Shown piece by piece: positions 31,718 through 43,574 of a stretch of 64,000 bases of DNA. The stretch is taken from NCBI RefSeq assembly GCF_013359865.1, contig NZ_JABMCE010000077.1, positions 1 to 64,000 of the forward strand. The letters are read 5' to 3'. Position numbers and translations under genes: made by a program. The stretch is from Curtobacterium pusillum. GTDB taxonomy: Bacteria > Actinomycetota > Actinomycetes > Actinomycetales > Microbacteriaceae. Position 1 is the first letter of the stretch. Each line of letters starts with the position of its first letter. The notes under the pieces were generated by a model. It was not told the DNA's origin. It was given only the letters and a program-made list of their open reading frames with translations, and did not search any database.

Positions 31718-33126
31718 CCGACCGCCGGCCCGTCTCGACGCGATCGCGCCGCCCGTCCTCGACGCGGTCGCGTCGCGGGACGACGGCGTACGAGCGCACC
31801 GGGACGGTCGCCGGCCTCACGAACGTCCGCACTCGTCTCGTCGGCGATCGGGACGGTGTGGCGGCGGACGCGGTCGTCGGTCTCGCGCGGGCCTGGGCGA
31901 CGGCCTGGAGGCTCGTCAAACGCGGGTGGGCAGAGGTCTCGTCCGTGGTCACCGGCCTGGGATGGACGGTGGCGGTCCTCACGTTGGTCGCGTTCGTCCT
32001 CGGGTACCGCTTCGGTCTGCGTGAGGTCGTCGTGGTCGGTTTCGCGGGAGCGCTCCTGGTGGTCGTCGCCGCGATCGCCCTCATCGGACGCTCGCGGCTC
32101 GTGATCCGGATGCGACTGCCACAGCACCGGGTGGCGGTCGGGGACGCAGCGGGCGTGGTGGTGACGGCGGAGAACCCGGTGCGCCTCCCGTCGGTCCCGA
32201 CGACGGTGGAGGTCCCGGTCGGTGCCGGTCTGGTCGACGTGGCCATCCCGTCGATCGGCCCGCGCGGGACGTTCGAACGGGAGGTGCCGGTTCCGACGGT
32301 GCGCCGCGGCGTGCTCGACGTCGGGCCGGTGACCGGAGTCCGGGCGGACCCCGTCGGTCTGGTGCGTCGGGAGATCGTGTGGACGGCGCGGGAGCAGGTC
32401 ATCGTGCACCCGCGGACCATCGCGATCCCGTCGACGAGCACCGGTCTCGTGCGGGACCTCGAGGGGCAGGCCACGACCGACCTGTCGCCCTCGGACATCG
32501 CGTTCCACGCCATCCGGGAGTACATGCCAGGTGATGACCCGCGCACCATCCACTGGAAGTCGACCGCGAAGTCCGGCGCGCTGATGGTCCGGCAGTTCGA
32601 GGACACCCGCAGGTCGCACCTGGTGGTCGCGCTGGGGATCTCGCGTGCGGAGTTCGCCGACGACGAGGAGTTCGAGCTCGCGGTCAGCGCGGCTGCGTCG
32701 CTCGGCGCCCGAGCGATCCGGGATGGTCGGGAGGTCACCGTCGTGGTGTCCGAGCGGACGCCGGAGTTCGCCAAGCGTGCGGTGTACGCCGTGCACCCGC
32801 TGCCCACCGTCACCCCCACGCGACTGCTCGACGACTTCGCCTCCGTCGGCCTGGCGGACGCCTGCCTGCCGATCGCCGAGGTCGCGCGCATCGTCGGCAC
32901 CGACACCGCCGGGATCTCGGTGGCGTTCCTCGTCGTGGGGTCGACCGTCGAGTTGCCCGCGCTGCGCCTGGCGGCGACGCGGTTCCCCGTCGGGGTCGAG
33001 GTGGTGGCCGTCATCTGCGAGCCGGAGGCACAGCCCCGGTTCCTCCGTGTCGCAGGGCTGACGGTGATGACGATCGGCTACCTCGACGACCTGCGTCACG
33101 CCCTGCACCGATCGGCGGCGGCATGA
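31714..33126 (+). CDS. DUF58 membrane protein
   Basis: 470 residues. A hydrophilic, Arg/Ser-rich N-terminus is followed by two transmembrane helices at about 85-130, then a soluble region with the DUF58 signature (IREYMPGDDPRTIHWKSTAKSGALMVRQFEDTRR near residue 268) and a von Willebrand A-like fold after it. DUF58 proteins are regular partners of MoxR ATPases. It overlaps both neighbours by four bases (GTGA upstream, ATGA downstream), so MoxR, DUF58 and the transglutaminase-like protein are likely made together. Confidence 0.93.
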
Positions 33127-35605
33127 GCGTGGCAGCGAGCCCGGACACCCGGGCCCGGAAGACGGTCCGGCGTGACGCCCGTCGGCTCTCGCCGTTCCGG
33201 CTCGCCGGCGGCACGCTCGCGGTCTGGCTGCTCCTGGCCGTCGCGAGCGTGGCGTGGTGGCCGGTCTACCGGGACGACTCGATGCTCGTCGCGGCGGTGA
33301 CCGCGGTGGTGTTCGGCACACTGGTGGCGCTCGTCGGCACGGTGCTCCGTCTGCCCACGGCGGTCGTAGCGATCGCCACGGTCGCGGCGTTCGTCCTCAC
33401 CGGGGTGCCCGCCGCGGTGCCGGGCGAGGCCAACGGGCTGGTGCCGACGGGGCAGGGGCTGATCGATCTCTTCGCGGGCGTCGCCCTCGGCTGGAAACGC
33501 CTGGTGACCATCAGCCTGCCGGTGGGCTCGTACGAGTCGCTGCTCGTGCCGTACTTCGTGACGCTCCTCGTCGCCACGGTGACGGCCGTGAGCGTGGCGA
33601 CCCGTTCCTCCAGACAGGAGCTGGCCAGCATCCCGGCGCTCGTGGTCTTCGCGGCCGGCGTCGTGATGGGGCCGAGCCGGCTGGACACCTCGATCCTGAC
33701 GGCCGTCGCGCTCACCGGCATCGCGCTGGTGTGGGCGCTGACCGTGCGGCACGCGCGGCGCGCGGTCGCCGTGGCGACGACGATCGGGACCCGCGTAGCG
33801 GTGGCGCGGTCGGTCCTCCGTCCGGCGCTCGTCGGCACCGGGACGATCGTCGCCGCGGCCGTGGTCGCCACCGGGCTCGGACTCGTCGCCCCGCCGTCGG
33901 TCGGCCGGACGGTCGCGCGGACGGACGTCGTCAAGCCGTTCGACCCGCGTGACTACGTCAGTCCGCTCAGCGGGTTCCGTGCGTACGAGGAGCAGACCGA
34001 GTCGGCGGCGACCCAGCTGCGCGTGACGGGCTTGCCGGCGGACGGCTTCGTCCGGATCGCCACGCTCGACACCTACGACGGCGTCGTCTACCGCGTCGGC
34101 GGTGCGGACGGTTCGACGTCCTCGGGGACGTTCGAACGGGTGCCGACCTCGGTCGACGTCCGCGGAGTCCACGGGACCACCGTGCGCGTCGGGGTCACCG
34201 TCGACGGGTACAGCGGCGTGTGGCTGCCCACGGTCGGCGACCTCGAACAGATCGACTTCACCGGCTCGGACGCCGAGCAGGAGCGCGGCGCGTTCTTCTA
34301 CAACGGCTCGACCGGCACCGGCGCTGTGGTGGGCGGCGTCGGCGAAGGCACCCGGTACGACCTGACGGCGGTCGTGCCCGACCAACCGACGGACGAGCAG
34401 TTGGCGTCGGCGCGTCCGGGCAACGCGTCGGTGCCGACGCCGCGGTCCGTGCCCGATGCGGTGCGGGACTCGGTGGAGACGTACACGGCGGACGCCGAGA
34501 CGGACGGCGCGAAGCTGGTCGCGATGGTGCAGGCGCTCAAGCGCAACGGCTACGTGAGTCACGGTGTCGGGGACGATCGCGCGAGCCGGTCCGGCCACGG
34601 GGCCGACCGGATCCAGGAGCTCCTGACCTCGCCGCTCATGATCGGCGACCAGGAGCAGTACGCCGCGGCCGCAGCGCTGATGGCGGACCAGCTCGGCTTC
34701 CCGGCGCGTGTCGTCATGGGGTTCACCGCCGGCGGCGACGCCGGCGGGAGCACGGGATCGGGATCGACCTCCGGCGGAACGACGACGTTCCGCGGCTCCG
34801 ACGTGACCGCCCGGGTCGAGGTCGACACCGCGCAGTGGGGCTGGGTCATGCTCGACCCGAACCCCGCCGTCCGCGACATCCCCGACGAGCAGCAGCAGAC
34901 GCCGCAACCGGTGACCCGACCGGAGACCGTCGTGCCGCCGCCACCGGCCGAGCAGCAGGACCAGTCGCAGCAGGCTCCGCCGCAGAGCGACCGGAACACG
35001 CCGCCCGTGCAACCGCTCTGGCTGCGGATCCTGCTGGCCGCGTTGCCGTGGGTGCTCGCCACGCTCGGATTCGTCGCGCTGGTGCTGCTGCCGTTCGGCG
35101 TCATCGTGCTGCTCAAGCGGGTCAGACGTCGGCGACGGCGCCGTGCCCCGACCCCGCGGGCGCGCATCGTCGGGGCGTGGGACGAGTACCGGGACGCCCT
35201 CGTCGATCGTGGGCACGACGTGGCACGTTCGGCCACCCGTCGGGAGGCGGTCGTGGGCGCTCCGGGAGAGGGAGGCACGGGGCTCGCCGCACTCGCTGAC
35301 CGCTCGGTCTTCGGTCCGAACAATGCCGACGTGACGGCCGCGGACCGGATGTGGTCGGCGGCGGACGACGCCATGACGAGCCTCCGGACCGGTCGAACGC
35401 GCAGGGAGCGGATCCGCGCAGCAGTGTCGCTCCGGTCGTTGCGCCTCGGCGACGCCTCGCGGTCGGCACGTGCCTCGGTCGCCTCGGCAGTCGGCTCACG
35501 TGGCCGGCGTTCCGCGGGCGACCAGGGTCCGGCTCGGCCGCGTGACTACGATGGCCTGCAGGCCGGCGAGCGTCGTGGACGGCCGAGTGAGGACAGGCGG
35601 AACCC

Positions 35606-35609
<4 letters not shown>
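33123..35609 (+). CDS. Transglutaminase-like membrane protein, probable pseudoenzyme
   Basis: 828 residues: six or so transmembrane helices in the first 260, an extracytoplasmic transglutaminase-core-like domain (about 290-590), a Gln/Pro-rich linker, a further transmembrane helix near 640-663 and a basic cytosolic tail. The core retains the family frame EQYAAAAALMADQLGFPARVVMGF and WGWVMLDPNP. However, the position of the catalytic Cys (normally CEQFA) is Q510, and the His-Ala-Trp motif reads T562-Ala-Arg; only the Asp (D578) is kept. It probably lacks protease/transglutaminase activity and may bind peptide or glycan instead. The tgm counterpart in the PFNA cluster. Confidence 0.9.
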
Positions 35610-37648
<2,039 letters not shown>

Positions 37649-37654
37649 CCGACC

Positions 37655-37711
37655 GGCACCGTCCTCCACAGGGCGGTGCCCGACCGGCACCGTCCTCCAC
37701 AGGGCGGTGCC
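37655..37711 (+). terminator. Two tandem identical hairpins after the FHA2 gene
   Basis: A 31-base unit is duplicated head to tail. Each copy holds GGCACCGTCCT-CCAC-AGGGCGGTGCC, an 11-bp stem with one G-T pair and a 4-base loop (37655-37680 and 37686-37711). Tandem terminators closing the cluster are the simplest reading; no T-run follows. Confidence 0.65.
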
Positions 37712-37780
37712 CGGGGCGAACAGTCCACGACTGCAGGCCGGGAGCGTCGACGCCTCGGCGTTCTGTGGTCCGCTGGGTGC

Positions 37781-38536
37781 ATGAGCCCGTTCCTCGCCCG
37801 CTGCCTCCTGGTCGTGGCGGCGATCGTGCTCCTGTCGGCCGGGGTCGTCGGACCGGTGGCGGGTGCTTCCCGTGCCGTGCTCATCGGCGCCGCGGCCTGG
37901 TGCGCGGTCCTGGACCTGCTGCTCGTACGCGCGACACGGAGAGCCGAGACGGACACCGACGTCGACGTGGTCGTGCTCGGCCCGGGGGCCAGCACCGAAC
38001 CAGCGTCGGGCCAGGCGTCGCGTTCCCCCTGGGGACAGGGGACGGATGCGGCTCCCGGGCCGCGCGACGACCACGACCCGACCGGTCCGCCGTCCACCGT
38101 CGTCCTCGGCACCGGACGGGACGGATCAGCGATCGGCCTCGGCCTCGGCCACGGAGCACCCGCGCACGTCGTCGTCGTCGGAGCAGGTGTCCTGGCGGTG
38201 GCCGTGTTCCGCGCCGTCGCCGCGCAGGTCCGTGCCGGGGCAGTGGGGTCCGGAGACGGGATCCGGGTCGGGAGCGCTCCGGACCTCCGCTCGGTGGTGG
38301 CGTCCGGCTCCGAGCACTGTCCACCGCTCCCCGACGGGACGGCCGCGCTCGTCGCGGACCCGGGTGACGGGAACGTCCCGACCACGGTCGTGCTCGTGCC
38401 CGGACTCGGGCAGATGCCGCGGCGATGGGACGTCGCCGTGGTGGTCACCCGCTACGGGTGCTCCGTCCGCCGACCGAACGAACCGCAGGGCACTCCGGTG
38501 TCGCCGGCGCTCCCGCAGCTCGGGGAGCGCGCATGA
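37781..38536 (+). CDS. Uncharacterised membrane protein after the signalling cluster
   Basis: 251 residues with two transmembrane helices near the start (about 5-45) and a soluble domain after a polar linker. The soluble part (PAHVVVVGAGVLAVAVFRAVAAQVRAG, then TTVVLVPGLGQMPRRWDVAVVVTRYG) loosely recalls the layout of FtsK/EccC-type ATPase domains, strand-loop-helix then strand, but has no Walker A lysine, so any such kinship is degenerate and unproven. The ATG at 37781 was chosen as the start of the hydrophobic segment. It ends two bases from the convergent asparaginase gene. Confidence 0.68.
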   Translation: MSPFLARCLLVVAAIVLLSAGVVGPVAGASRAVLIGAAAWCAVLDLLLVRATRRAETDTDVDVVVLGPGASTEPASGQASRSPWGQGTDAAPGPRDDHDPTGPPSTVVLGTGRDGSAIGLGLGHGAPAHVVVVGAGVLAVAVFRAVAAQVRAGAVGSGDGIRVGSAPDLRSVVASGSEHCPPLPDGTAALVADPGDGNVPTTVVLVPGLGQMPRRWDVAVVVTRYGCSVRRPNEPQGTPVSPALPQLGERA

Positions 38537-38538
38537 CC

Positions 38539-39531
38539 TCAGTGCAGGCCGGCACCCGCGCGCAGCGAACCCACCGGGACGCCACCGCCCAGGACCTTCT
38601 CGCCCGTCGCCGTCATCACGTCCGCGACGCCCGCGGCGTCGACGATGCCGTTCCGCTCGAGCAGCGTCAGTGCCGCGAGGGTCCCGGCGCGCTGCGCACC
38701 GTCGAGGGTCTTCACCGCGACGGCCGCCCCGCCGGGGAGTCCCATCACCATGACGCCCTCGGCGCCGAGCTTGGCGAGCAGGCGGAGCCGTTCGATCGTG
38801 ACGGTGTTGGCGCGCCCGATGCCGTCGATCGCCCACGGGTGGTCCAGCACGGCGTCGGTGAGCGCCGCGGTGTCGGGCTCTGCCCGTGCGACGACGCCGG
38901 CGAAGCCCCGCGCGAGACCGGCGAGGGTGAGCGGGAACACGGGAGCACCGCAGCCGTCGGTGCCGACGACGTCGACCGTCTCGTGCGTGAACTCCTCGAC
39001 CGTCGCGCGGACCCGCTCCTGGAGCGGATGCGTGATCTCGAGGTACGTGTCCTCGTCCCACCCGTTGACCCGGCAGGCGGCGAGCATGCCGGCGTGCTTG
39101 CCGGAGCAGTTCATCGCCAGTCGTCGGGGTTCGGTCATCGTGCGTGCGGTCGCGCGGTCGAAGGGCAGGTCGGGCGGGCAGCCGAGGTCCGACTCGACGT
39201 GGTCGAACGACTCGAGCATGTGCAGCGCGATGGCCTGGTGCGCGGCGGTACCGGCGTGGCTGGCAGTGGTGAGGACGAGTTCCTCGTCGGAGAACACCGC
39301 TCCGGCCCTGCGGACCGCGAGCGCCTGGAACGGCTTCATGGTCGAGCGGGGGTAGATGCTCGCCTGCACGTCGCCGACCGAGTCGATGACGGTCCCGTCG
39401 GCGGCGACCACCACGCCGGCGCCGACGTGCCGGCTCTCGTCGAACCCGTTGCGGTCGAGGACCGCCAGTTCGACCGACCCGTCGGCGGTGAGAGGATGGC
39501 GATCAGTGCGGACGTCGGAGCTCACCGTCAT
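38539..39531 (-). CDS. Asparaginase, Rhizobium etli type (asparaginase II family)
   Basis: 330 residues of the PF06089 asparaginase family, unrelated to E. coli AnsA/AnsB, converting asparagine to aspartate and ammonia. Recognisable segments are IYPRSTMKPFQALA (Ser-Thr-x-Lys active-site motif near residue 50), ASHAGTAAH, NCSGKHAGMLAAC and GTDGCGAPVFPLTLAGLARGFA. The frame is open for a long way upstream as an antisense shadow of dxr and fkp genes; the ATG at 39531 is six bases downstream of a minus-strand TACGAT -10, so the mRNA is probably leaderless. It is divergent from the OsmC gene. Confidence 0.92.
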   Translation of the reverse strand: MTVSSDVRTDRHPLTADGSVELAVLDRNGFDESRHVGAGVVVAADGTVIDSVGDVQASIYPRSTMKPFQALAVRRAGAVFSDEELVLTTASHAGTAAHQAIALHMLESFDHVESDLGCPPDLPFDRATARTMTEPRRLAMNCSGKHAGMLAACRVNGWDEDTYLEITHPLQERVRATVEEFTHETVDVVGTDGCGAPVFPLTLAGLARGFAGVVARAEPDTAALTDAVLDHPWAIDGIGRANTVTIERLRLLAKLGAEGVMVMGLPGGAAVAVKTLDGAQRAGTLAALTLLERNGIVDAAGVADVMTATGEKVLGGGVPVGSLRAGAGLH

Positions 39532-39537
39532 GCCGCA

Positions 39538-39543
39538 ATCGTA
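39538..39543 (-). promoter_or_regulatory. -10 element of the asparaginase gene (leaderless)
   Basis: Minus-strand TACGAT, six bases before the ATG, in the 33-base divergent gap with the OsmC-family gene. Confidence 0.48.
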
Positions 39544-39564
39544 CCGAGCCGGAGGAGCCTCACC

Positions 39565-40041
39565 GTGACCGACCACTCCTACGAGGTATCCGTCCGCTGG
39601 ACCGGGAACCACGGCACCGGGACGAGCGGCTACCGCGAGTACGGCCGCGATCACGACGTCCTCGCCCCGGGCAAGGCTGACATCGCGGGCTCGGCCGATC
39701 CGACGTTCCGCGGCGACCGCGACCGGTGGAACCCCGAGGAACTCGTCGTCGCCGCGCTCGCGCAGTGCCACATGCTCAGCTACCTCCACGTCGCGGTGAC
39801 GCAGGGCTTCACCGTGGTCGACTACGAGGACCGCGCGACCGCGAGCCTGAACCTCAACCGGGACGGCTCCGGCGAGCTCACCGAGGCGACGCTGCACCCG
39901 GTGGTGACGATCCTCGAGGCGGATCGTGTCGCGGATGCCGAGGCCGCGCACGCGATGGCGAACAGCCTCTGCTTCATCGCCCGGTCGGTGGCGTTTCCTG
40001 TGCACCACGTCCCGCGCACCAAGGTCCGTACGGCACACTAG
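39565..40041 (+). CDS. OsmC/Ohr family protein
   Basis: 158-residue member of the OsmC family of thiol-dependent peroxidases. The second catalytic cysteine is in the hallmark helix start LAQCHMLSYL and the other in MANSLCFIARSVAFPV, so both redox cysteines are kept. It is likely to reduce organic hydroperoxides. GTG start with GGAGGAG upstream; the open frame before it is a shadow of the asparaginase gene. It ends six bases before the FKBP lipoprotein gene. Confidence 0.92.
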   Translation: MTDHSYEVSVRWTGNHGTGTSGYREYGRDHDVLAPGKADIAGSADPTFRGDRDRWNPEELVVAALAQCHMLSYLHVAVTQGFTVVDYEDRATASLNLNRDGSGELTEATLHPVVTILEADRVADAEAAHAMANSLCFIARSVAFPVHHVPRTKVRTAH

Positions 40042-40047
40042 GTCCTC

Positions 40048-41019
40048 GTGAAGCGTCTGCGTCTCCTCCCGATCGCCCTCGTCCCCGCCGTCGTGCTGGG
40101 ACTCGCCGCGTGCTCCGGATCCGGGTCGAGCGACTCGTCGGCCACCCCGAGCGCGTCGTCGAGCGCGACCGCGGCGGCGATCACGTCCTGTCCCGATCCG
40201 GGCTCGGCCTCGAAGGCGATCACGGTCACCGGGTCGTTCGGCGGCACGACGGCACCGACGGTGAAGTTCTCCGGCGGCATCACGGTGAAGAAGCCGCAGG
40301 CCAGCACGGTCGTGCAGGGCAAGGGCACGGCGCTGAAGGACGGCGACTACGCGCAGGTCTCGTACAGCGTGTACCAGGCGTCGAACGCGAAGAAGCTCGG
40401 CACGGTCGGTTTCGACCAGGGCAACCCGCAGGTCCTCTCGGTCGGCGGCTCCGGCTTCGGAGCACTGCTGGCCTGCGCGAACGTGGGCGACCGCATCGCA
40501 GCGGTCGGCCAGTCGTCGGCGCTCGGCTTCAACACCGGCGGCGAGATCGTCGTCGTCGCGGACGTCGTCGCGCAGACCCCGACGAAGTCGACCGGCACGC
40601 CGCAGACGCAGGACCCGAAGCTCCCGACGGTCAAGGACAAGGCCGACGGCGAGCCGGAGATCACGATCCCGAAGGGTGTCGCGGCTCCGAAGAAGACCAC
40701 GCCCGAGGTCATCAAGCAGGGCAACGGCGCGACGATCGCCGACGGCGACACCGCTCTCGTGCAGTACAAGGGCGTCGTCTACGACACCGGCAAGGAGTTC
40801 GACTCCTCGTGGTCGAAGGGCGCGCCGACGACCTTCACGGTCTCCGAGGGCTCGCTCATCAAGGGGTTCGTGACGGGGCTCGTCGGCCAGAAGATCGGCT
40901 CGCAGGTCCTCATCGTCGTCACGCCGGAGGACGGCTACGGCGCGAACCCGCAGGAGGGCTCGGGCATCCCGAAGAACGCCACGCTCGTCTTCGTGGTCGA
41001 CATCCTCGCGAAGGGCTGA
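40048..41019 (+). CDS. FKBP-type peptidyl-prolyl isomerase lipoprotein
   Basis: 323 residues. A signal peptide ends in the lipobox LAAC (C22), so the mature protein is a lipoprotein outside the membrane, followed by a Ser/Ala linker. Residues about 225-323 form an FKBP domain (GDTALVQYKGVVYDTGKEFDSSW, VTGLVGQKIGSQVLIVVTPEDGYG). An earlier segment, about 85-180, has the same order of strands (GDYAQVSYSVY, GDRIAAVGQSSALGF) and looks like a second, degenerate FKBP unit. GTG start; dxr follows four bases after the stop. Confidence 0.92.
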   Translation: MKRLRLLPIALVPAVVLGLAACSGSGSSDSSATPSASSSATAAAITSCPDPGSASKAITVTGSFGGTTAPTVKFSGGITVKKPQASTVVQGKGTALKDGDYAQVSYSVYQASNAKKLGTVGFDQGNPQVLSVGGSGFGALLACANVGDRIAAVGQSSALGFNTGGEIVVVADVVAQTPTKSTGTPQTQDPKLPTVKDKADGEPEITIPKGVAAPKKTTPEVIKQGNGATIADGDTALVQYKGVVYDTGKEFDSSWSKGAPTTFTVSEGSLIKGFVTGLVGQKIGSQVLIVVTPEDGYGANPQEGSGIPKNATLVFVVDILAKG

Positions 41020-41022
41020 CCG

Positions 41023-42108
41023 GTGCCGGCCAGGCGCCGCATCGTCGTCCTCGGCAGTACGGGTTCGATCGGCACCCAGGCCCTCGACGTCGTCGCCCGC
41101 AACCCGGACCGTTTCGAGGTCGTCGGTCTCACCGCCGGCAGCAACCGCGACCTCGTCGCCGAACAGGCCGAGCGCTTCGGCGTCCGGGACACCGCGTTCG
41201 GCGCCGAGGACTCGGAGCGCCTCGTCCGCAGCGTCGAGGCCGACGTGGTCCTGAACGGCATCACCGGCTCGGTGGGACTCGGCCCGACCCTGGCCGCACT
41301 GGAGTCCGGCGCGACGCTGGCCCTCGCCAACAAGGAGAGCCTCATCGTGGGCGGCCCGCTCGTGCAGGCCGCCGCGGCACCCGGGCAGATCGTGCCCGTC
41401 GACAGCGAGCACTCCGCGATCGCGCAGGCCCTCCGCTCCGGGACCGCCGAGGAGGTCCACCGCCTCGTGCTCACGGCGAGCGGCGGTCCGTTCCGCGGGC
41501 GCTCCCGTGCGGAACTCGCGGACGTCACGCCGGCGCAGGCCCTGGCGCACCCGACGTGGGACATGGGCCTGGTCGTCACGACGAACTCCGCCACGCTCGT
41601 GAACAAGGGTCTCGAGGTCATCGAGGCGCACCTGCTCTTCGGCGTCCCGTACGACCGCATCGACGTCACCGTTCACGCACAGTCGATCGTCCACTCGATG
41701 GTCGAGTTCGTCGACGGCTCGACGATCGCGCAGGCGTCGCCGCCGGACATGCGGCTGCCGATCGCGCTCGGCCTCGCGTGGCCCGAGCGCGTCCCGGGCG
41801 TCGGTGTCCCGCTCGACTGGACGACCGCGAGCACCTGGACGTTCGAGCCGCTCGACACCGAGGCCTTCGGGGCGGTGGCCCTCGCGAAGCGCGTGGGTGA
41901 GCTCGGCGGGACCTTCCCGGCGGTGTTCAACGCCGCGAACGAGCAGGCCGTCGCCGCCTTCCACGCGGGGGCGATCGGTTTCCTCGACATCGTCGACACG
42001 GTCGAGCGCGTCGTCGACGCGCACACCGCGGGGGAGTCGTCCCTCGACGGCGTGCTGGCGGCGGAGCGGTGGGCCCGCACCGCGGCGGACCGCGCGCTGA
42101 CCCGCTGA
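41023..42108 (+). CDS. dxr: 1-deoxy-D-xylulose 5-phosphate reductoisomerase
   Basis: Second enzyme of the MEP isoprenoid pathway, converting DXP to MEP with NADPH. 361 residues: NADPH loop [16 protein letters not shown] at the N-terminus, [11 protein letters not shown], the metal/substrate segment [36 protein letters not shown] and [19 protein letters not shown] start directly after the FKBP gene. ispG of the same pathway lies 3.5 kb downstream. Confidence 0.97.
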   Translation: MPARRRIVVLGSTGSIGTQALDVVARNPDRFEVVGLTAGSNRDLVAEQAERFGVRDTAFGAEDSERLVRSVEADVVLNGITGSVGLGPTLAALESGATLALANKESLIVGGPLVQAAAAPGQIVPVDSEHSAIAQALRSGTAEEVHRLVLTASGGPFRGRSRAELADVTPAQALAHPTWDMGLVVTTNSATLVNKGLEVIEAHLLFGVPYDRIDVTVHAQSIVHSMVEFVDGSTIAQASPPDMRLPIALGLAWPERVPGVGVPLDWTTASTWTFEPLDTEAFGAVALAKRVGELGGTFPAVFNAANEQAVAAFHAGAIGFLDIVDTVERVVDAHTAGESSLDGVLAAERWARTAADRALTR

Positions 42109-42112
42109 CGCG

Positions 42113-42150
42113 CGCCGCGCCTCCAGGCAGACCGTCCAGGAGGCGCGGCG
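42113..42150 (+). terminator. 12-bp inverted repeat after dxr
   Basis: CGCCGCGCCTCC (42113-42124) and GGAGGCGCGGCG (42139-42150) are perfect complements around a 14-base loop, five bases after the dxr stop. Both arms carry the dispersed GGAGGCGCGG motif. Confidence 0.6.
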
Positions 42151-42193
42151 TGTCTCCCAGACAGCGCTCGGCTCCGTCATGGGAAGCGTCCCG

Positions 42194-42199
42194 TACCCT
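42194..42199 (+). promoter_or_regulatory. -10 element of the site-2 protease gene (leaderless)
   Basis: TACCCT lies six bases before GTG 42206. This argues that GTG 42206, not the ATG at 42179, is the start. Confidence 0.45.
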
Positions 42200-42205
42200 T
42201 TCCCG

Positions 42206-43540
42206 GTGACCGTCGAATCCGTCCTGCTCTTCGTCCTCGGCGTGGTCGTCTTCATCATCGGCCTGCTGGTCTCGATCGGACTCCACGAGCTCGGGCACCT
42301 GTCCTTCGCGAAGCTGTTCAACGTCAAGGTGACGCAGTACTCGCTGGGCTTCGGCAAGGCGATGTGGTCCTTCACGCGCGGTGACACCGAGTACGGCATC
42401 CGCCCGATCCTGCTCGGTGGCTACATCTCGATGGTCGGCATGCTCAAGCCGCGTGCGTCGGGCCGGCCGAACGCGATCACGAACACCGGCATGTACGGCG
42501 CGTTCGTGCAGGACGCCCGCCAGGCGAGTGCCGAGCAGATCGCGGACTCGGGCGGCGACGACTCCCGCGCGTTCTACCGTCTGACGCCGTGGAAGCGCAT
42601 CATCGTGATGGTCGCGGGCCCGGCGATGAACCTGGTCATCGGCGTCGTCCTGTTCGGGGTGCTGCTCGTCGGCTTCGGCGCGCCGACCACCACCTTCACG
42701 TCCAGCGTCGACTGCGTCCTCCCGACGAGTCAGGCGACCACGTGCACGAGCAGCGACGCGGTCTCGCCGGCGAAGCAGGCCGGCATCCGCGCCGGGGACG
42801 TCGTCCTCTCGGTGAACGGGAAGCAGGACCCGACGATCACCGAGGTGTCGGAGGTCTTCCAGGAGTCCGCGGGTGCGGACGTCACCGTCGTGGTGTCCCG
42901 TGACGGCACGGAGAAGACGCTGCACGTCACACCGACCACGGCCACGCGGGACGTGTACACGAGCGACGGCACGGTCGCGAAGAACGACGACGGCACGACG
43001 AAGACGCAGCAGGTCGGCGTCGTGGGCGTCAGCATCGGGCAGTCGCTCGTCCGGCAGTCGCCCGCGGCGGTGCTCCCGGCGACGGGCGCGCAGATCTCGG
43101 CCTCGGCGCACCTCATCATCGACCTGCCGCAGCGCCTCGTCGCGGTGTGGAACGCGGCGTTCGGCACGCAGGAGCGGTCGCAGGACAGCCCGGTGTCGGT
43201 CGTCGGCGTCGGCCGCGCGATCGGCGAGGTGTCGTCGATGAGCGGCGTGCCCGTGATCGACAAGGCGTACACGATCCTCGGTCTGCTGGCGTCGCTCAAC
43301 ATCGGCCTGTTCGTGCTCAACATGGTGCCGCTCCTGCCGCTCGACGGCGGACACATCGCGGGCGCGATCTGGGAGTCGGTGAAGCGCCGCTCGTTCGCGC
43401 TCGTCGGCAAGTCGGACCCGGGGCCGATCGACCTCGCGAAGACGATGCCGTTGACGATGGTCGTGGTGGTGCTGCTCGCGGGGATGAGCGCGCTCCTCAT
43501 CTACGCAGACATCGTCCGTCCCGTGAACCTCTTCGGGTAG
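42206..43540 (+). CDS. Site-2 (RseP/Rip1-type) intramembrane metalloprotease
   Basis: Zinc protease that cleaves within membranes, typically anti-sigma factors in envelope stress signalling. 444 residues from GTG 42206. HELGH (H27-H31) is in the first helix; the LDG motif is at 379-381 (NMVPLLPLDGGHIAG). A PDZ domain (about 160-260, with KQAGIRAGDVVLSVNG) lies between them. An ATG at 42179 would add nine residues but would overlap the -10. Dxr-S2P-IspG order is conserved in actinobacteria, here with two genes inserted before ispG. Confidence 0.94.
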   Translation: MTVESVLLFVLGVVVFIIGLLVSIGLHELGHLSFAKLFNVKVTQYSLGFGKAMWSFTRGDTEYGIRPILLGGYISMVGMLKPRASGRPNAITNTGMYGAFVQDARQASAEQIADSGGDDSRAFYRLTPWKRIIVMVAGPAMNLVIGVVLFGVLLVGFGAPTTTFTSSVDCVLPTSQATTCTSSDAVSPAKQAGIRAGDVVLSVNGKQDPTITEVSEVFQESAGADVTVVVSRDGTEKTLHVTPTTATRDVYTSDGTVAKNDDGTTKTQQVGVVGVSIGQSLVRQSPAAVLPATGAQISASAHLIIDLPQRLVAVWNAAFGTQERSQDSPVSVVGVGRAIGEVSSMSGVPVIDKAYTILGLLASLNIGLFVLNMVPLLPLDGGHIAGAIWESVKRRSFALVGKSDPGPIDLAKTMPLTMVVVVLLAGMSALLIYADIVRPVNLFG

Positions 43541-43562
43541 CGACGGCGCCGGGGCGGCCCAC

Positions 43563-43568
43563 TACGCT
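43563..43568 (+). promoter_or_regulatory. -10 element of the NCS1 permease gene (leaderless)
   Basis: TACGCT six bases before the ATG at 43575; no ribosome-binding site present. Confidence 0.48.
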
Positions 43569-43574
43569 CTGTCC

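Noticed and set aside
39532..42399. Long minus-strand extension upstream of the asparaginase gene
   Set aside because: It is the antisense shadow of osmC, the FKBP gene, dxr and part of the S2P gene; the asparaginase family begins at 39531 with a clear -10.
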